A stretch of DNA of 10,448 bases from Blastocladiella britannica (taxonomy: Eukaryota > Blastocladiomycota > Blastocladiomycetes > Blastocladiales > Blastocladiaceae), in NCBI GenBank assembly GCA_025349905.2, contig MU625159.1, positions 1 to 10,448 on the forward strand. The letters run 5' to 3'. Positions 9,127 to 10,448 of this stretch are shown one piece after another (the stretch's first letter is position 1; each line of letters begins with the position of its first letter). The notes under the pieces were generated by a model. That model worked only from the letters and a program-made list of their open reading frames with translations. It was not told the DNA's origin and ran no database searches. The position numbers and the translations under genes were made by a program.

Positions 9127-9957
9127 TTATTTTACGCGCCGGACGTATTTGATGGCGAGGGCGTCGTCAACGGCAATCTCAATCTTGTCGCCATTCACGC
9201 AAAAATCAGGCACCTCAACGCGGAGATCACCGGCCAGGATCGCCACCTTGTAGCCAATACCCTTTGCGGTTGGGTTGCTGCCGCCCTTGATGTTGTCTGG
9301 CGTGTCAACAATTTCGAATTGGAACGTCGTTGGCAATTTGGCCGTGATGGGCGTGCCATCGAGGAAGGACACGCTGAGGGGGGTGGATTCTGTGTTATGG
9401 CCGAGTGAGTCGACTTGCCAACCAACGAAAAGGAAATGGAATACCTTGCATGAATGGCAGTGCACGCTCGCCGCCCTGCATGGTCTCGATGGGCACCGCG
9501 TGTTGCTCAAACGTCTCCGAGTCGAGAACGTGGATGGCCTCGTCGTCGTGGTACAGGTACTGCATGGCCTGCGAGTTGATGTGGACGCCCTCGACCGTGT
9601 CGGACGTCTTGAACCGCTCCGTGAAGCGCGAGCCAGTGACCACATCCTTGAGGTCGAGTTTGACGTGCGCCGACCCGCGGCCCATCACGGAATGGGTTGC
9701 CTTGGTGACAACATGCGGGCGACCGCGGTACTCGATGACGTTTCCAAGCCGCACCGTATTGAGCGAGAGCTTGTAGCCGCGGATGCAGCTGGCCTTTTTT
9801 ATTAATTTTTTTGAGTTCGCGTCAGTGCTTGTCCGTTCCAAATGAATTGAAAAATGACCGGGCAACACACGAAACCAAAGCAAGAGATCGACGGCGCGGC
9901 AGGGCCGGCGCGCTGGACAGATGCGGCGGTCCACTTGGATGCGAATGTGCGAAGCAT
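9127..9957 (-). CDS. Organellar (mitochondrial) elongation factor P, three exons
   Basis: Exons on the - strand are 9957-9871, 9793-9445 and 9389-9127, about 232 residues. EF-P binds the ribosome and helps it through difficult peptide bonds such as proline runs; a nuclear copy with a presequence should act in mitochondria. Exon 1 encodes 29 residues starting MLRTFASKWTAASVQRAG, rich in Arg/Lys/Ser/Ala with no acidic residue, a classic presequence. Exon 2 holds the KOW-like domain I and OB-fold start: YKLSLNTVRLGNVIEY, HVKLDLKDVVTG, MQYLYHDDEAIHVLDSETFE. Exon 3 starts at ESTPLSVSF and ends DGTPITAKLPTTFQFEIVDT, then VPDFCVNGDKIEIAVDD and stop, covering domain III. The tip of the domain I loop is MGRGSA with R68 where E. 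coli has modified K34. The eIF5A hypusine motif is absent. The intron 1 boundary is uncertain: GTGTGT/AAG as given, or GTGTTG/CAG with the exon starting at 9788. Confidence 0.88.
9794..9870 (-). other. EF-P intron 1, acceptor ambiguous
   Basis: With donor GTGTGT at 9870 and acceptor AAAAAAG ending at 9794 the join is phase 0 and reads CFGF-ASCIRGYK. A second phase-correct pair is GTGTTG at 9868 with GCCAG ending at 9789, reading CFGFV-CIRGYK. A CACTGAC branch candidate lies near 9826-9820 for either. The difference is confined to a few residues at the presequence/mature junction and does not affect the EF-P fold. Confidence 0.55.
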
Positions 9958-10037
9958 TTTATATTTGTTGTTATTGACTTTTTCGTGAAAAATAAAGTCG
10001 GCGCCAAATTTTACCAACTTCCCACGAATCCGCACAA

Positions 10038-10448
10038 TCAGGTTGATTCTGCTGTCAGGTCCGCGCCGATGACCCGACTGCATCCTGAGCCACTGGTCCA
10101 GATCTGAGCCCCTCGGCCGGTTGTTGTTGTTGTTGATCTTCTCAGTAAAGGACAGGAAAGGTGAGATACGAACAGCGTAACGCAGGCGGCGAAACGACAT
10201 GGCCGAAAACAGAACCCGCAGCTGGTCTTCCACGCCCCAGTACTCGGTCAGGTACCGCGTAAACGTCTCCGTCACGCAACTCCTTGACGACGACTGGATC
10301 GTCTCCATCAGCTCCTCGTAAGTGCGCGCTTCGCCGAGCTGCAACGAGAGCTTGCCCAGCAGACGCTCGCGCTCCTTCTTGGCGACGTGGCGGCCGGCGA
10401 ACTCGCGCTCCTTGGCCGTGTACACCAAGCAGCTTCGCTCGATGATGC
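10038..10448 (-). CDS. 3' end of an unidentified gene (5' part beyond the window)
   Basis: The - strand is open from the window edge in the frame reading IIERSCLVYTAKEREFAGRHV. The visible exon (10448-10174) is hydrophilic and helical in character, with KKERERLL, YEELMETI and TETFTRYLTEYWGVEDQLRVL, ending MSFRRLRYA. GTTCGT at 10173, a donor used elsewhere here, pairs with CTCAG ending at 10104 and gives a short last exon ending at TGA 10040-10038 (tail SRVIGADLTAEST). An alternative acceptor ends at 10085 and gives a nine-residue tail. Unspliced, the frame instead stays open far into the EF-P gene. I do not recognise the family and see no catalytic motif, signal peptide or membrane segment. 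Biased codon third positions and clean reading suggest a real gene. Confidence 0.55.
10120..10135. repeat. (TTG)5 / (CAA)5 trinucleotide repeat
   Basis: Five TTG units on the + strand, read as AAC repeats on the - strand, lie inside the proposed last intron of the right-edge gene. If unspliced they would encode five Asn in a row, unlike the rest of that protein, which supports an intron here. Confidence 0.7.

Noticed and set aside
9127..9957. eIF5A instead of EF-P
   Set aside because: The hypusine loop (T-G-K-H-G-H-A-K) is absent, and a third domain typical of EF-P (VPDFCVNGDKIEI) is present.
1..10448. tRNA, rRNA, CRISPR array, transposon ends or a gene-cluster system
   Set aside because: I saw no cloverleaf-like arms, no spaced direct repeats, no terminal repeats or transposase/reverse transcriptase motifs, and the neighbours have unrelated cellular roles.

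Overview
The window is a gene-dense piece of a eukaryotic nuclear genome, most likely from an early-diverging fungus or close relative. Every recognisable gene is cut by short spliceosomal introns (about 55-85 bases) with GT...AG ends, often a CTGAC-type branch point 15-22 bases before the acceptor, and an A at -3 of the start codon. Exons are GC-rich; introns and spacers are A/T-rich. A GH72 cell-wall glucan remodelling enzyme argues for a fungus. A villidin-type actin-binding protein, best known from Dictyostelium, argues against an ordinary yeast or filamentous ascomycete. I cannot name the species.

Layout, left to right. Bases 1-261 hold the possible tail of an unidentified gene and the 5' region of the next one. 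On the + strand, 262-2058 is a three-exon gene for a WDR74/Nsa1-type ribosome-biogenesis WD protein. After only 71 bases comes the centrepiece at 2130-7139: an eight-exon gene for a protein of about 1525 residues with a coronin-like WD propeller, three PH-like domains, gelsolin repeats and a complete C-terminal villin headpiece. This is the villidin architecture. It runs tail to tail, with 33 bases between stop codons, into a - strand four-exon gene (8920-7173) for a GPI-anchored GH72 beta-1,3-glucanosyltransferase with an X8/CBM43 module. Upstream of that on the - strand, 9957-9127 is a three-exon gene for an organellar elongation factor P with a mitochondrial-type presequence. The right edge (10448 to about 10038, - strand) holds the 3' end of a gene I do not recognise.

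The genes do not form a pathway: they cover ribosome assembly, cortical actin, wall glucan remodelling and mitochondrial translation, and they sit together through genome compaction. I found no mobile element, CRISPR array, tRNA, rRNA or gene cluster. The most notable items are the villidin gene beside a fungal wall enzyme, the Arg-type EF-P loop, the GTNCGT splice-donor habit, and the tight overlaps between neighbouring transcripts. All exon joins are deduced by eye from splice signals, reading phase and family resemblance. The least certain are villidin intron 5, EF-P intron 1 and the last intron of the right-edge gene.
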